In this document: positions 9,601-22,299 of the stretch, in pieces
How positions within the stretch are numbered: the stretch's first letter is position 1
Layout: the number at the start of each line of letters is the position of its first letter
The notes under the pieces: model-generated
The model's database searches: none
What the model saw: the letters and a program-made list of their open reading frames with translations, nothing else
Told to the model about the DNA's origin: nothing
Source: Lumbricus rubellus
Taxonomy: Eukaryota > Annelida > Clitellata > Crassiclitellata > Lumbricidae
Direction of reading: 5' to 3'
DNA length: 64,000 nucleotides
NCBI GenBank assembly: GCA_945859605.1
Contig: OX243815.1
Location: 35,023,785-35,087,784, forward strand
Position numbers and translations under genes: made by a program

Positions 9601-11416
9601 TAGTAACCATTAATTGAATATTCTGCAATTTTGTAAAAGACGAATGAATGAGTCAATGAATTCAAATAGCCCAGGAACAATTAAACGCTTCCAAGAGTAA
9701 ACGTCCAGGAGCGGCATATAGGACCCTATGAGTGTAATTTCAAACACTACAGGATGTGGACCTTTGTCCATTTATAATCTAATTAAAATAATGTAAACAT
9801 TTGCATACGATAAGCAGTGTCTTACGAGTAGGCCTATTACACTATCGGCTCCCTCAAAGAAATATTTACCTAACAGCTTAGTCTACAGAGAAACATGAAT
9901 AAAACGAGACAATTGCGTCCGATAACAATTTGAACGTAGTCTGATAACTCATGCAAGTCTTTTCAATTCTTATAAGGAATTTTAATTAGGCCTATCTACA
10001 CACATGCCTATCTACACACATAGACAATAATAGTGTTCCTATTTATCATCTCGTACACACATCGCTCGAACGCGCAAACGCTGTAGGTTGGATAGATCAG
10101 AGCCGAATCAATTTGCATCAAGTTACCAAGAGTCAGTATTAATCAAACTTCCTAAAGATTTATATTTATGATGGGTGGCCACTGATGGGTGGACTGTGGG
10201 TGGGTGGATTGCCAGTTTAGTCATGTTTACCAAAGTAATTGACCGCATCGTCGATCTTGATCTTGGTATCTCTCATTCTCCAAACCAGCGTGTTATCCAA
10301 CGAACAATCAACCAGGTTGCCCTTATCAAAAATTGAGCAGTTTACAAGACTTTCGCTATTTCCTATTCAACGATGTAAAATAATATTTATACGAATTCTT
10401 TCCAAAGCTAACGCTAGCTGTAGGCCTGAGTAAGAAAAAGGAGCAACATAACATTTAAGGGTAGGTGCGCAACTGCGCATGTGCAATATCGAAAGTCAGT
10501 CTCGTAAACCAATAAGACTCTCCTAAAACTGGGTCGGAGGCGTGGTTTGAGCAGTTGCAAGGTGGCCATTAGTTGATGCTCAACTTTATAGCCAATCTTT
10601 GTCACATTTAAGTAGGACCTGGTGGAAAAATTTACCAGAACCATTTAATATCATATTTAGGGTATAATCTATCACGCGGTACACATGGCTACAAGAAATT
10701 GTCAGGTCAGCTTATGAAAACTCGGTCATTCATGGCGAATTTTAACTTTGAAAATAGGTTATCTGGGACCAAGATTCAAAGCAAATTCTTACACCACATG
10801 TGCCAAAAGTCATTTTCCCCCCCACTAATCATTTTGAATTCAACATTTTTAATTGTAGATCTTGAAAGTAGACATATTTTTAAATAATAATACACCATGA
10901 AACAATTTTCCATATTTTTGACCCCTCTCGCCTGTTTTGCCTTCTATCTCTCTATCTAGAACTCGACAAGCGACGGGAAACGAGCCCCTTTGTGTCATAA
11001 AATTCCTTAGCAACCACAATTCTTTTACAATTTTGCTGGTCAATAAATGGTTTTATTCTGTATTAAACACAGCAAACGGCATGAAAATAGAGCAACTATA
11101 TTTTAAAATAGTGGTAGAATTACAAGCAACTGTGGAATTTAAGAACATGAAAAAATGACTTAGGCCTAATGAAATTAAACAAACGCATGCAGGCGCAGAC
11201 GGCAGTCTATTTATAGTAGACAGGAAATAGGATGTATGGGTCTGAAGCTTCAAACAAACAATTAATTAACCATCCTGTTCAATCTAAGAATGAATATTAA
11301 TTATGTAGGCTTATTCCTGAATTAATTATTATGGAAACAATTACTGCAACTGATAGGGCATATAGAGTATAATAGGCTAACGGCCTTGTATAGGCCTGTA
11401 CAAGAGTTCTATGTAT

Positions 11417-11460
<44 letters not shown>
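9601..11460. other. Intronic stretch with a (TA)n tract at its end
   Basis: No exon, RNA gene or repeat family was recognised except the (TA)n run at about 11413-11458. A segment near 10478-10530 (aatatcgaaag...agtctcg) resembles 15808-15860, so one dispersed repeat is present but undefined. Confidence 0.5.
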
Positions 11461-11461
<1 letters not shown>

Positions 11462-14400
11462 TGTGGTTCCATCGACAATGACAACTTTTGAAGTTGGTTC
11501 TTCTTAATTCTCCAACCCAGCATTTGGTGATACGAGTTATAGAGACTCTTTATCCAAAATATTTTAAAATTCCAAACGTATTTAGGACTGGCGCGAACCA
11601 GTTGAAGTTTTGATGATTGCGCATATTTGGCAATTTCTTACTAATGAATAATGAACTACTTTGATACTTAGTTTTAGCATAAAATTTGTCATGGTCAGTA
11701 AAACAATCAGTCAATCAATCATTCAATCAATCAGAATTTATATGTAGCCCCTTAAAGATGTCCACTCAGAGGTGCTCCCGGCCGAGATCAAGCGAAAAAC
11801 AGTCTTCAACCGTTTTAAAAACTGAAAACAGTTTGAGAGGTGTCGAAAATTCAAATTCCAGGTTGTAGGACCAACGCATAGAAGAAATGGCTCTGCATTG
11901 TCACGCTGAGAGTGAAAGTAACCCTTGAGTCACCATAGACAGCAGAGCGCAGTGCGCGGCGCCCTATGCAAATGAAAAGTGAGAGGCAGAGCTCACGCAG
12001 ATAAAACGGTGATCAGCATGATAAGAGATGCAAAAATGCAGTCCTTAATTAAATGCTCTGCGGGAAAGGAAAGGCTAAACAGTAAAGTAGGCCTACCAAG
12101 TCAAGCTGCTACTGCAAGTTGCTTAGTTGGTAGTGCCGCTAAATGTTTAAGACTTCCGAATGTGGCGTGTGCTCATTGTCGTAAAGAGAATTAGGCTGAG
12201 AGCTCCTAAATTTGGCATGCCACCACAACAATTCTGAAATTATGTTGGAGAAGGTCTTAGGTCTGTATGATGCATCCAAGTTTTCCAATATGGAGCAATC
12301 AAGTCACTTTGAAGATTTCCGGCCCATTATCGATCAGGCCTACTTTGCCACATCCACAGAAGATGACGACCAGATCCCATGGGAAGGACGAGGTTATTGA
12401 GTTTGCAGTGATGACTACTAATGAACTTCTTGAGCTACCTGCCATTTTTCTCGGTGACATTGAACCACATGACTATGTTTCCGGTATCCACCAGCTGTGC
12501 GTCGGGTGTTATGATGGTCAGAGCTATTTACACATTTAAAATCTGGATATTCCTCTCACAATATGAACCTCGGCACGATCTGCGGTCAGTATCAACGAAA
12601 TCACGGAAGCCTTGTGTCTTTTGTGAGGCAAACAATCTGGGAGCATATGAAAGAAGTATCACTCTTTGTGACTATCCTATAATACCAAGTAGGCCTACTG
12701 TTTCCAGAGCGCAGCATCAACAGTAACCCCCAAAATGACCTGAATTTTCTCTCCGTCCTCTCCACCGACAAGAACAGCAATGTTGCTAAGGATGCCACTT
12801 GTCATACACATTTAGTTTTCTCTTCTAGGACTTGTCTGAGCTGCTGGTTGGGCTTGCGTTCTTTGACGATCATGTTTAAATAAATAAGCAGAGACTCATG
12901 GCAATGCCCCTAAACGAATATTCAGGTTCTGTGAGATCACTAAAACGAATCCCACCATTCTATGAACCTATAAGAAAACAGGACTCCACAATAATAATTA
13001 TAATATATTTCCGTCGTTAAATCACTCATAGTATTTTTCAACACTTTGGAACTCTCTGATGACTTTCTACAGTATGATCCAAGCCGATATTAATGGAGCT
13101 CGAACGTAACAAAAGAGCCATATAATACTCTAATCCAGGGGTTCTCAAACTTTATTTTTATTGTACCCCCAAGTAAAAAAATCGAATTGTGGCGTACCCC
13201 CAGCAAAGTCATGAGAAACAAAATGCCACTGCTTAGTCCCCATTGCAGTGACAACTAGACTTTTAATCATTGTATGGTGTAGCGGCTGTAGCCTATTACA
13301 GATATAACAAATTTAATATGCAAAGTTTTAATCATGCAATCATGTCAACAAAAAGGAAAATGGTCTATAATCCTTGTACGAAAAAGCTACCGGTAACCTG
13401 CAGCGTTATATTAGCCTACTGTGTGCTTGTTTTGACTAGCACAGATTTAAAATAAAAAATTACCTGGTTTAATATTTGTCAATTTCAAACTCAATTTTGA
13501 TATTTATCCCATATTTATTTTTGATAGCGAGAGTATATATATAATTATATATATATGGTTTAAAAACAGATATGCCTAATTATATGACGTGCTGAAAGGA
13601 AGCAGAATTTTAAAGCTCAACCAGAAATTAATCCTTAGATCAATTCAGCTAGGCCCCTATCCTTTTTTAGCTCTATTATAATGGCGTACGCTAAAAATTC
13701 TGGCTTTGGTTCTTTTAACCATTTATACATTATTTTGTTTCAAATTTATAATGACAGGCCTATAAACATGTTGCATGCACTATACTATAAGCCTAGTATG
13801 TGAATCTAGTCACATGTTGTAAAAGAATCAATAAATGACGATGCTGTTACATGAAGCAACGTTAAAAATCATTGCTAATCAAGGAAAAATGGACACAAAG
13901 TCCATAAACTCAAAGAAAAATGTATATTTCTGAAAATTTTCGCGTACCCCTTACCGGCACCTGGCGTACCCCTTGGGGTACGCGTACCACAGTTTGAGAA
14001 CCCCTGCTCTAATCCGTTAAAGTGGTTAACTGTATCGCAGAAGTAGAGTGCAAAAATTGAACTCTTTGCCAGCACAAAGTGCAGAACAAAGGTAGTTCTT
14101 GCTACAGGTCGTAGGGAAACACAAGAGGCTATGCTATAGGAGCCAACCAAAACGGCACCCATCTATTTGGTCAAAGTCGAATGACCGACAAATTCATCGG
14201 CAAATGTTGATATTCTCGGCTACAATTTTATGACATTGTTATCTTCTAAGTTTTGCAGTCAATATATTAAAAATACATAAAATTTACTCATTCCGGCATG
14301 ACTTTGGTAATATTATTCAGACAATTAATTTAAAATGCACATCTCAGAATTTGTGTTTAGCTTGTATGCAATTATTACCATCATTTCCATTAACCGATGT

Positions 14401-14575
14401 CTAGATAAGTTTTATGCAAACCAGTGGCAAAATATGAATATTTCGTCAGCTCCGCGCCAGTCCTAAATATTAATATTTTCTTATAATTTTTTAGCTGTGA
14501 CCTACTGACATCTGGCGTCACCAAATGGTGGGTTGGAGAATTTTTTTTAACCACTTTCATTTTTTAGAACCACAC
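11461..14575. mobile_element. Long repeat A (pairs with 31891-34094)
   Basis: The ends are inverted: gtgtggttc... with a subterminal ttctccaaccca and catttggtga, and ...gaaccacac. It is flanked by TA on both sides, next to (TA)n tracts. It matches repeat B over about 2.2 kb, including a minus-oriented CR1/L2 tail near 11700-11790 and decayed RT C-terminal sequence. An 871-bp hAT-type element interrupts A only. The middle (12200-12800) has long frames conserved between A and B that I cannot assign. Confidence 0.65.
13136..14006. mobile_element. hAT-type non-autonomous element, 871 bp
   Basis: Terminal inverted repeats caggggttctcaaac / gtttgagaacccctg and a perfect 8-bp target duplication ctctaatc (13128-13135, 14007-14014). 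Subterminal gtaccccc and gcgtacccc words recur. It is absent from the matching site in repeat B near 33560, which gives the empty allele. No transposase seen. Confidence 0.9.
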
Positions 14576-14635
14576 TAATATATATATATAATATATATAA
14601 CATATATAATTATATATATAAATAATATATATATA

Positions 14636-15458
14636 CACAGTGTCCCAATTGAACTGAGCCCCTTTTTGTTTTGGCGATGTATCTGTTAATTCAAACTGAA
14701 ACTCTGTGAAATTTCAGAGAAGGTAAGAGGGATAAATTATCAATGTTTCCTGAAACTTGTATCCAATTCTGCGAATAGAGCCCGAAGTTATGCACGTTCA
14801 AATTTGGACAAAGGAAATTGTAAGTTTCCAACATGTAAAAGATAGGAAATTATTGCTTGCAACTGCACGCCTTACTTTATAAATTAATAAATATTTCCGT
14901 CATATTTCCGTCATTCCCATGTTAGGGGACAATAATAAAAATGGTTTTCAGCAAAGGTGATTTGGGTTTAAAAAACAATTTAATAGAAGAAAAACATTAC
15001 GTTGCAAAAGATTTTTAAAGGAATTTCTAACAGAAACTAGCCCATCGCAGCCTTATGAAACTCGCATACGCGTGACGTTCATCAGTGATCACTTCAAACA
15101 GCGAAATGTGGAAGAATGGAATCGTTTTGATTAAAGAGATTGTTTACAATGCAATCAATGAATGGCGAAATCGCCTTAGAGCATGCATTCGAGCTAATGG
15201 AGGACATTTTGAACATCAGTTTTGAAGAACAGCGCTAACACTAATTTCCTATCTTTTACATGTTGGAAACTTACAATTTTAGTTGCCCAAATTTGAACGT
15301 GCATAACTTTGGACTTTGTTTGTAGAATTGGATAGAATTTTCAGGAAACATTGATAATTTATCCCTCTTACATGCTGTGAAATTTTATAGAGTTTCATTT
15401 AGAATTGACAAGTATATCGCCAAAACAAAAAGGGGCTCACTTCATTTGGGACACCGTG
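14636..15458 (+). mobile_element. mariner-type deletion derivative 1
   Basis: Inverted ends cacagtgtccca... and ...gggacaccgtg, flanked by TA. The arms are long: tttgttttggcgatgta and tatcgccaaaacaaaaa pair. Near 15145-15220 the plus strand reads the C-terminal transposase signature of mariner-like elements, W-R-N-R-L-R-A-C-I-R-A-N-G-G-H-F-E-H. The rest of the transposase gene is gone. Confidence 0.85.
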
Positions 15459-16129
15459 TATATACCTCAAAGATCTTGTAAGAAAACATGCATGAATAGG
15501 TCTACGAATCAATTGCGCCCGTTAGCCGCTTGAAAAATTATGTAAGACTTTGACATTTATCTTCCCACTTAAACAATAATTGTTCCTAGCCTACTTATAT
15601 CTGTGCTTGAGGCAAGAATAAATTTTATCTATGTTAGGCCTAAGCTATCAAAGCCACAGCCAAGATTAAAGAATGCTGGTTTAGCCCTGTTTACAAAAAT
15701 TGACAGCACCGCCCGTAGGCCCTATGACATGTACCCATATTAAGGTAGCTATCGTCGACAGTATGAAAATGAGCTAAACATTTGCGGATTTTGCTTGATT
15801 TGACGGGTAATATCGAAAGTGAGTCTCGCAAGATGGCTGGTAAACCAATGAGATTCTCAGAAAACTCTCAGCAGCTCCAGACCGTGACCTGAAAATAATC
15901 TGGTAAAATATTTGGCTGTGTAAAAAATAATTTGTATAACACGCCCACGAGTATACCACGAGGGTAGGGTGCGTGGTTTGTAAAACTTTGTATAACCCGC
16001 GTGTTTATCACGAAAATACGGTAACTATGAATTACCTTTAACACGTTGACCGCCACGGGTATTTTACCTGCTACGCCACGCCAAAGATGCTAAATTTTCA
16101 ACATACGAAATTCATGGAAAAATAACGCT
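15459..16129. other. Intronic stretch with one piggyBac-like end
   Basis: Nothing coding. At 16038 ttaacacgttgaccgcc matches the end of the MITE at 19240-19321, but no second end was seen. Confidence 0.5.
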
Positions 16130-17470
16130 TCACTTTGTTTTCACCCTAGTCCCACCGAACAACCACCCTAATCCACCCATCCACCCCATAATAAACTCAC
16201 CCCACCCACCCTGCCTCCACCCACCCCACCCGCCCCCGCCCCATACCATTCCAACCCACAATGCCCCAAACAACCCACACTCTGGTATAATTTCTTGCTT
16301 TTCATCTCACCTACCCTGCCACGTCCCTCCGACTTCACCATGGTTCCACCGCATACTCAACCCCACAACCTTACCCCATTCAGACCATGTGACACCACGC
16401 CACATTCCACCCCCATCCGCATTACACTGCCCCACCCCACACATCCCACCCTCTTGGAGTAATTTTTTTTCACCCACCGTCGAACGTCTCCTCACACTTG
16501 CCTCCCACCCCATACTCCACCCCACCAAAGCCACCTATCCCCCACCCTGCTCCCATTCCACCCCACCCAACCAGTCCCACCTCACCCCACACAATCCAAA
16601 CCCTGAAGTAAATTTTAGTTTTTTGTTCCACCCTCCGTGCAACATCGCCCCACACATGCCCCACCCCATTATACCCCACCAAACCCAACCACTTCCTCCA
16701 CCCTGCCCCGACAAACCCCACCAAACTCCACTGCATTGGCATAAAATTTGATTTTTCAACCTACTCTGCCGTCCAACTCTGTCTTCTTCCTGCCCCCAAC
16801 TCCCCCACTCTCCCTATCTCAAACTGCACCCCACCCGCTGTTACCCATCCAATCCCTAACTAGCCAAAGCCAGCCTCCAATTCTCTGGGTATATTTAAGA
16901 ATTTTCTCCTTTTTCGTCCTTGCACCGAACCACTCTAATCACCTACCCACATCATTCCCCCACCCCACCACGCCCCCACTACGCCCCCACCACTCCCCTT
17001 CCTGCCCCCAACTCCCCCACTCTCCCTATCTCAAACTGCACCCCACCCGCTGTTACCCATCCAATCCCTAACTAGCCAAAGCCAGCCTCCAATTCTCTGG
17101 GTATATTTAAGAATTTTCTCCTTTTTCGTCCTTGCACCGAACCACTCTAATCACCTACCCACATCATTCCCCCACCCCACCACGCCCCCACTACGCCCCC
17201 ACCACTCCCCATCATGCCCAATCGGACCCCACACCATTCCCCAACCCGTCACTGCCCAACTCACACCCTGTGTGGCAAATATTGATTTTTTGCAATACTC
17301 CGCCATCCAACACTGACTTCACCCCGCACCCCACCCACCCCATTTGCACTCACCTCATCCCCCATCACACCACACGCTCCCTCAGCCATCCCATCCCTAA
17401 CCAGCCGAACCTAGCCCCCATTCTATGGGTAGATTTCGATTTTCACTCTCTCAGCTCTGCCCAACCCCAT
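16130..17470. repeat. C-rich (CCCACC)-type satellite region
   Basis: More than 1.3 kb of strand-asymmetric CCCACC/CCCCACC DNA with interspersed aattttt phrases at irregular spacing. The long P-, H- and T-rich frames, and their G/W-rich complements, are products of composition. Related in style to 1900-2329. Confidence 0.75.
16787..17210. repeat. Perfect tandem duplication, 2 x 212 bp
   Basis: 16787-16998 and 16999-17210 appear identical, including tatttaagaattttctcc and cgtccttgcaccgaacc. Identity in otherwise degenerate satellite implies a recent duplication or conversion. Confidence 0.85.
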
Positions 17471-17689
17471 GCCTGGTTCACCGTATTGTACGGTACGAGT
17501 TATCTCGTACTGGGCGCCACAGGACGAAAAAATAGGTACGTGTTATCTTGTACTGGGTGGTGAACATGTTCAGCTTGCAAAACTTGATGTAAAAATTCTT
17601 AATTCTGGCAAAAACCTCTAAAGATTACTTTTTTTGACCCACCTTGTATATGTGTTACGTTAAGAATAAAACCTAATCACAATCTCTCT

Positions 17690-18925
17690 GTGTGGTCCAT
17701 GGTTCTTCTAGGTCCTCATGGGTGCCTGCACAATATGGTCTAACCCAGGCTTCAGTCCATGGTCCCATACTTTATTATTATCTACACCTCAGGTCTTGCC
17801 ACATTCCTAACGGCTCATGCGGTCTCGGGTCAGCAGTATGCAGACGACGTCCAGGCTTACACCCATTGGCTCCCTTCTGATGCTGTTGAAGCAGTTCGGA
17901 TCATGAGCAGGACTTTGGATGCTCTAGAAGCATCTTTGATAATCTTTGATATAATCCTACACTCTCATGCATATCTAAATGTAACTAGTAATATTTGGCA
18001 CTGCATTCATTACTCTAAATGTGCATTGTGAATTGTGGAATGTATATATTGAATCGATTCCAATAAATTTGATTGTGATTGGATTTAAAACATGGATGTC
18101 ATCCAATAGACTACGCTTGAACCCATCTAAGACAAAATTTATTTGGTTGGGCACACGGCAGCAGCTTGCCAAGCTTGATCTCTTTTCTCTGCAAGCATCT
18201 GAATTTTCTGGCTTTATCTTTGCAACCATGGTTCATGACCTCGGTGTCCAACTTGATCAAGAATTCACTTTTGCTCCTCAACTTCACCGTCTTGCACAAG
18301 ACTGCTATTATCAGCTCCGCCAGCTTCACACTGTCATCCGTTCTCTTACGTCTGCTGCTACTCTTACTCTAGTGCATTCCTTCCTTACATCTCGCATTGA
18401 CTATTGCTCTTCGCTCTACATTGGCCTCCCATCCAGCAAATTGACCTGTCTTGACTGGGTGTTGCGCTCTGCTGAGCGCCTAATTGGGAAAATCCCTAAA
18501 TATGGTCATGTCTCAAACTACATGCTTGATGTACTTCACTGGCTCCCAATTCGCCAGCGTATTGAGTTCAGGGTAGCTGCACTGGTATGGGGATGTTGTC
18601 AGGGCCTCGCCCCAATTTACCTACGTGAGCTATGCAGCCTTACATTGGGTATCCAAAGACGTCATCAGCTACGCTCTGCTGATAAGGGAGTCCTCTTGGT
18701 TCCTTTTGCTCGTACTGCTACCATGAAGAATCGAGCCTTTTCTGTGGTTGGTCCGGTAGTCTGGAATGGCCTTCCTTTTGAGCTATGCCTACACCCTGGA
18801 ACTCTACCAGGATTGTTCCTTACTAAACTTAAAACTGCTTTTAGGCGTGCTGGAGTCGGAGCGCCTCTGAGTAGGTTTTTTTACTTGAAGGAGCGCTATA
18901 TAAATGTCCGAATGAATGAATGAAC
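17690..18925 (+). mobile_element. CR1/L2-type LINE, 5'-truncated
   Basis: The 5' part is frameshifted (S-S-W-V-P-A, then Q-Y-A-D-D-V-Q-A-Y near 17835). From about 18087 a long frame reads W-M-S-S-N-R-L-R-L-N-P-S-K-T-K-F and continues through the RT C-terminus to R-A-F-S-V-V-G-P-V-V-W-N-G-L-P. The 3' tail is gcgcctctgagtagg...ttgaaggagcgctatataaatg plus (GAAT)n. About 130 bp of unrelated sequence sits near 17945-18080. The tail ends 35 bp from an ankyrin exon. Confidence 0.85.
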
Positions 18926-18960
18926 AATATATTGTCAGGCTAAAGTGATGGTTTTCTTAC

Positions 18961-19158
18961 TTCTGTCTGTAAATCAACCTGGGATCCGTGTTTTAAAAGA
19001 AGCTTTGCCACAGCTATTTGATCATCCTGTGCAGCCAAATGCAATGGAGTCAGACCATTTTTAGACTGACAGTTTGCACAGATGTTGAATTTCAGAAGAA
19101 GTCCAACCATTTCTTTATGACCATGTAGTGAAGCTAAATGCAGCGAAGAAAAGCCATT
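18961..19158 (-). CDS. Ankyrin exon, repeats ~20-21
   Basis: 198 bp between ...tttgtag and gtaagaaa on the minus strand, two repeats of 33 residues. Repeat 20 reads N-G-F-S-S-L-H-L-A-S-L-H-G-H-K-E-M-V; repeat 21 reads N-G-L-T-P-L-H-L-A-A-Q-D-D and ends V-D-L-Q-T-E. The L-T-P-L-H-L-A-A-Q-(E/D)-D block followed by V-D-x-Q-T matches repeat 21 of ANK-family proteins well. Confidence 0.92.
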
Positions 19159-19239
19159 CTACAAAGGAAACTGCATCTTAAAGTCTACAACTTAAGTTTA
19201 TTTCCAGTCAACATTAGGCACTGTTTACAACAATTATGC

Positions 19240-19321
19240 TTAACACGTTGACCGCCTACTATGCGTTAACTCGTAGTACAGCCAGTCATTTAACATGGTG
19301 TGTAGGCAGTCAATGTGTTAA
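19240..19321. mobile_element. piggyBac-type MITE, 82 bp
   Basis: Bounded by TTAA at both ends, with near-perfect inverted repeats: ttaacacgttgaccgccta and its partner reading ttaacacattgactgccta. TTAA duplication and short inverted ends are the piggyBac signature. It lies 81 bp upstream (minus strand) of an ankyrin exon. A related single end is at 16038. Confidence 0.75.
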
Positions 19322-19408
19322 CTATAGATTCCGATAAGCTAATTCATCATGAGCAGCAGCACCACCATATTCAAGAGCTGTGGAAAATGAAATGGGCTTT
19401 AGCATGAA

Positions 19409-19449
<41 letters not shown>

Positions 19450-19866
19450 GTCAACGGCTGTCACTGCAGGAGCAGCAGCAGAAATAGCAGATAGTAGAAA
19501 GGCACAAAATATATCTGTCAATTACAGCTACACACGACTTCATTCCGCTGGCCCTGGAGACTCTAGGTCCCATCAATTCTCGAGGAATAGATTTGTTAAC
19601 TGATTTGGGTCGTCACTTGACACAGGCGTCGGACGATCTAAGGGAGATGTCGTTTCTCTTCCAACGTCTTTCAATTACTACTCAGCGCTTTAACGCTGTA
19701 GCCTTCACGGGCTCTTTCGTTAACCCGATGTCCGATTTGGAACAGGGGTAGCCTTTCAAATAATAATAATAATAATTGTTTAAAAATAATAATAATGATA
19801 ATAATAATAATAACAACAGTAATAATCATATCCGCAGCCATAATAATAATAATAATAATAATAATA
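19409..19866. repeat. (AAT)n microsatellites around a retroelement tail
   Basis: Three AAT-rich tracts (about 19409-19450, 19760-19820 and 19842-19868) flank the coding fragment at 19456-19751. Such tracts are typical 3' tails or insertion neighbours of non-LTR elements. Confidence 0.7.
19456..19751 (+). pseudogene. C-terminal fragment of a retroelement polyprotein
   Basis: From 19536 to the stop at 19749 the frame reads D-F-I-P-L-A-L-E-T-L-G-P and later S-F-L-F-Q-R-L-S-I-T-T-Q-R-F-N. I know this tail from the ends of reverse-transcriptase proteins of animal retroelements, but cannot name the clade. Before 19536 it continues in another frame (A-A-E-I-A-D-S-R-K-A-Q), showing a frameshift. Confidence 0.6.
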
Positions 19867-19902
19867 AAATATTATTTAAATACAACACAATAGTGTTTAG
19901 AG

Positions 19903-21057
19903 CAGCGGTTCTCAACCTGTGGGTCGCGACCCCCGCGGGGGTCGCCTGACGATTTACCAGGGGTCGCCTGGACCCCTCAGAAATTGGTAAACGACGTGGC
20001 CTTTTAGCAATTTCAACGTTATCTATAATGTGAATTCCACTTTTGCCATTCTTTTAAAAATACAAGATTCGGTTTTCTCAAAGAATAATATTAGCCTATG
20101 CTGTCTACACGCTGGCGGAAAGTTATCATGAAATTATGATTTTTTTTATTGCGATGACAGCTTAAAATACGACCATTAAAGTGTAGAAATAATTCTGTTT
20201 AACTATGGGAGGAGACATTTTTGAAGTCTTAAATACTCAAACCACGACCATCGGCGCTGAAATGCTGAGAAATTTCGTTTAAATGACAGCCTAAAATGCT
20301 ACCATTGCAGTGTGGAAATTCAAAAGTTGTCGATAAATGGGCAGGGGTAGGCTACATCCTCTCCCCAAGTCCATTCGCTGTTCGGCGCATTCATAAAAAA
20401 CACAAGTAAACTTTATAATATTGATATGCCCCCAAAACGAATCAGCTATAGGCGAAATAAGTGTCACGAAAAGAAGAACAAATTTTTGACGAATTTTCAG
20501 AGAAGCCTATAGGCCTAATTCAATAGTTGCAGCTTGAATTGAGAACTGCAACGTTTTATTTGTAGGCCCTAATGAAAATTATGTCGTCAAATCAATGAAA
20601 TCCAACAAATAAACTGAAATGCGTCTCAGATAGGCTACTAAAATCCTAATTATGCAGGCAAGAATGACCTGTAGGCCTACTTTTAAGAACGATGCTGATG
20701 ACGCCAAGAATTAATACTTGAGATGCATGGAAGATTTGAGAAGTTCCAAAATGCAAAATGCGGCAGCTGTTGAAGTTTCATCAGTCATTTTCACCAGACT
20801 TATGAAACTTAATCTTCAAACCACGGAATAGGTAGCCTACATGTAAATGAGGTTCTCAAAATCGCAAGAGCAAGGAAATCTCAGACAATAATTGCCAAAA
20901 GCAGTTTCCGAATTATGAAATGGAAATGCATAACATTGAAAAAATGGTTTTAAAAAATGCAATGAAGCAAAAATCAATCAATTTTGTAGTTTGGGGTCGC
21001 CACAACTTTCGAAATGTTAAAAAGGGGTCGCCGGACTAAAAAGGTTGAGAACCGCTG
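19903..21057. mobile_element. hAT-type element, 1155 bp
   Basis: Ends cagcggttctcaacctg / aggttgagaaccgctg and a perfect 8-bp target duplication gtttagag (19895-19902, 21058-21065). Subterminal ggggtcgcc words occur at both ends. It is the same family as 38946-40278 in the opposite orientation. No readable transposase; the interior is decayed. Confidence 0.9.
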
Positions 21058-21756
21058 GTTTAGAGGGACTTTTATTCACGACACCGGTGACGAGGACCAA
21101 GAACAATAGTAGCAATTATCACTCTTCGGAGTTGTTGTTAGAATAGGAAGTTGTCTGTTTTACAATAAATGTGAAGTTGGTTATAATAAATAAAAAAATA
21201 TAAAAATATAAAAAGTAATAATAATAACAACAATAATAATAATGACAATTTCTATGGCGCCGTAACGCGGCCATGCTTTGACAACGACAAACACACATTC
21301 AGAGACAAGCGATTGATGAACTCTATAGAGGCAGCCACATGCGGCGCCAAGAGAATGACACCCGTCTCACCAGGTATCTGGTCAAAAAAGCGCACACAAA
21401 ACTGCGCACACAAAAACGCGCATCACAAAAACGCGCATGATCGTTACCGCGCATGATCATAACGCATTCAAGTATTTCAACATGCATCGAGCTTCTATTT
21501 CATATATAAAAATATGAATATACCTTCATTCAGCTTCCATTTCTCATGCATTTTTTTCGTGAATCCAGCTTCTATTTCAGATATAAAAATACCTTCATCA
21601 ACTTCCATTTCTTAGCCTCTTTATCGGCAACCCCGACTATAGTCGTCCTCAACAATCGACCTTTATACGGCAACCCTGATTATAATCGTCCAACTGATAT
21701 TATGAACTACAGCGTCGATTTTTCTTGTCCAAACTGCTAAGACGTCGTTGCGGTGC

Positions 21757-22277
21757 ATAATGATGCCGACGATGATGATGATGAAGATGACGACGACGAT
21801 GATGATGATGACAACGACGATGATGATGACGACAACGACGATGCTGAGGATGACGACGACGATGATGATGATGATTATGACTACGACGATGATGATGATG
21901 ATTATGACAACGACGATGATGATGATGACGACGACGACGATGAGGATGATGACGACGATGATTGAGATGGTGATTATGAGGATGATGACGACGACGACGA
22001 TGATACCGACAACGACGATGATGAGGATGATGACGACTAAGACGACTAAGACGACGATGATAATGATGATGGCGACGACGACGATGATGACTACGACGAC
22101 GACGATGATGATGATGATGATGATGACAACGACGATGATGAGGATGACGACGTCTACGTTGATGATGATGACGACGACAATGATGACGACAACGATGATG
22201 ATGAGAATGACGACAACGACGACCATGATGATGATGACGACTACGACGATGATGATGATGATGATGACGAGAGGTTG
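21757..22277. repeat. (GAT/GAC)n microsatellite, about 520 bp
   Basis: A continuous trinucleotide run of GAT and GAC in no fixed order with few interruptions. All six frames stay open for long stretches (poly-D, poly-M/T, poly-V/I, poly-H/R), which explains the long ORFs. None is a gene. Confidence 0.95.
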
Positions 22278-22299
22278 ACGATAATAACGATGACATCAT

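Noticed and set aside
16307..17563. P/H-rich and W/G-rich ORFs
   Set aside because: Artefacts of CCCACC satellite DNA; include the 212-bp duplication in frame by chance.
17611..17660. Possible mariner end (gacccaccttgtatatg)
   Set aside because: No partner end found, so not called as an element.
21663..22299. Long ORFs rich in D, M/T, V/I or H/R on both strands
   Set aside because: All lie on the GAT/GAC microsatellite, which is open in every frame; no domain and no splice signals.
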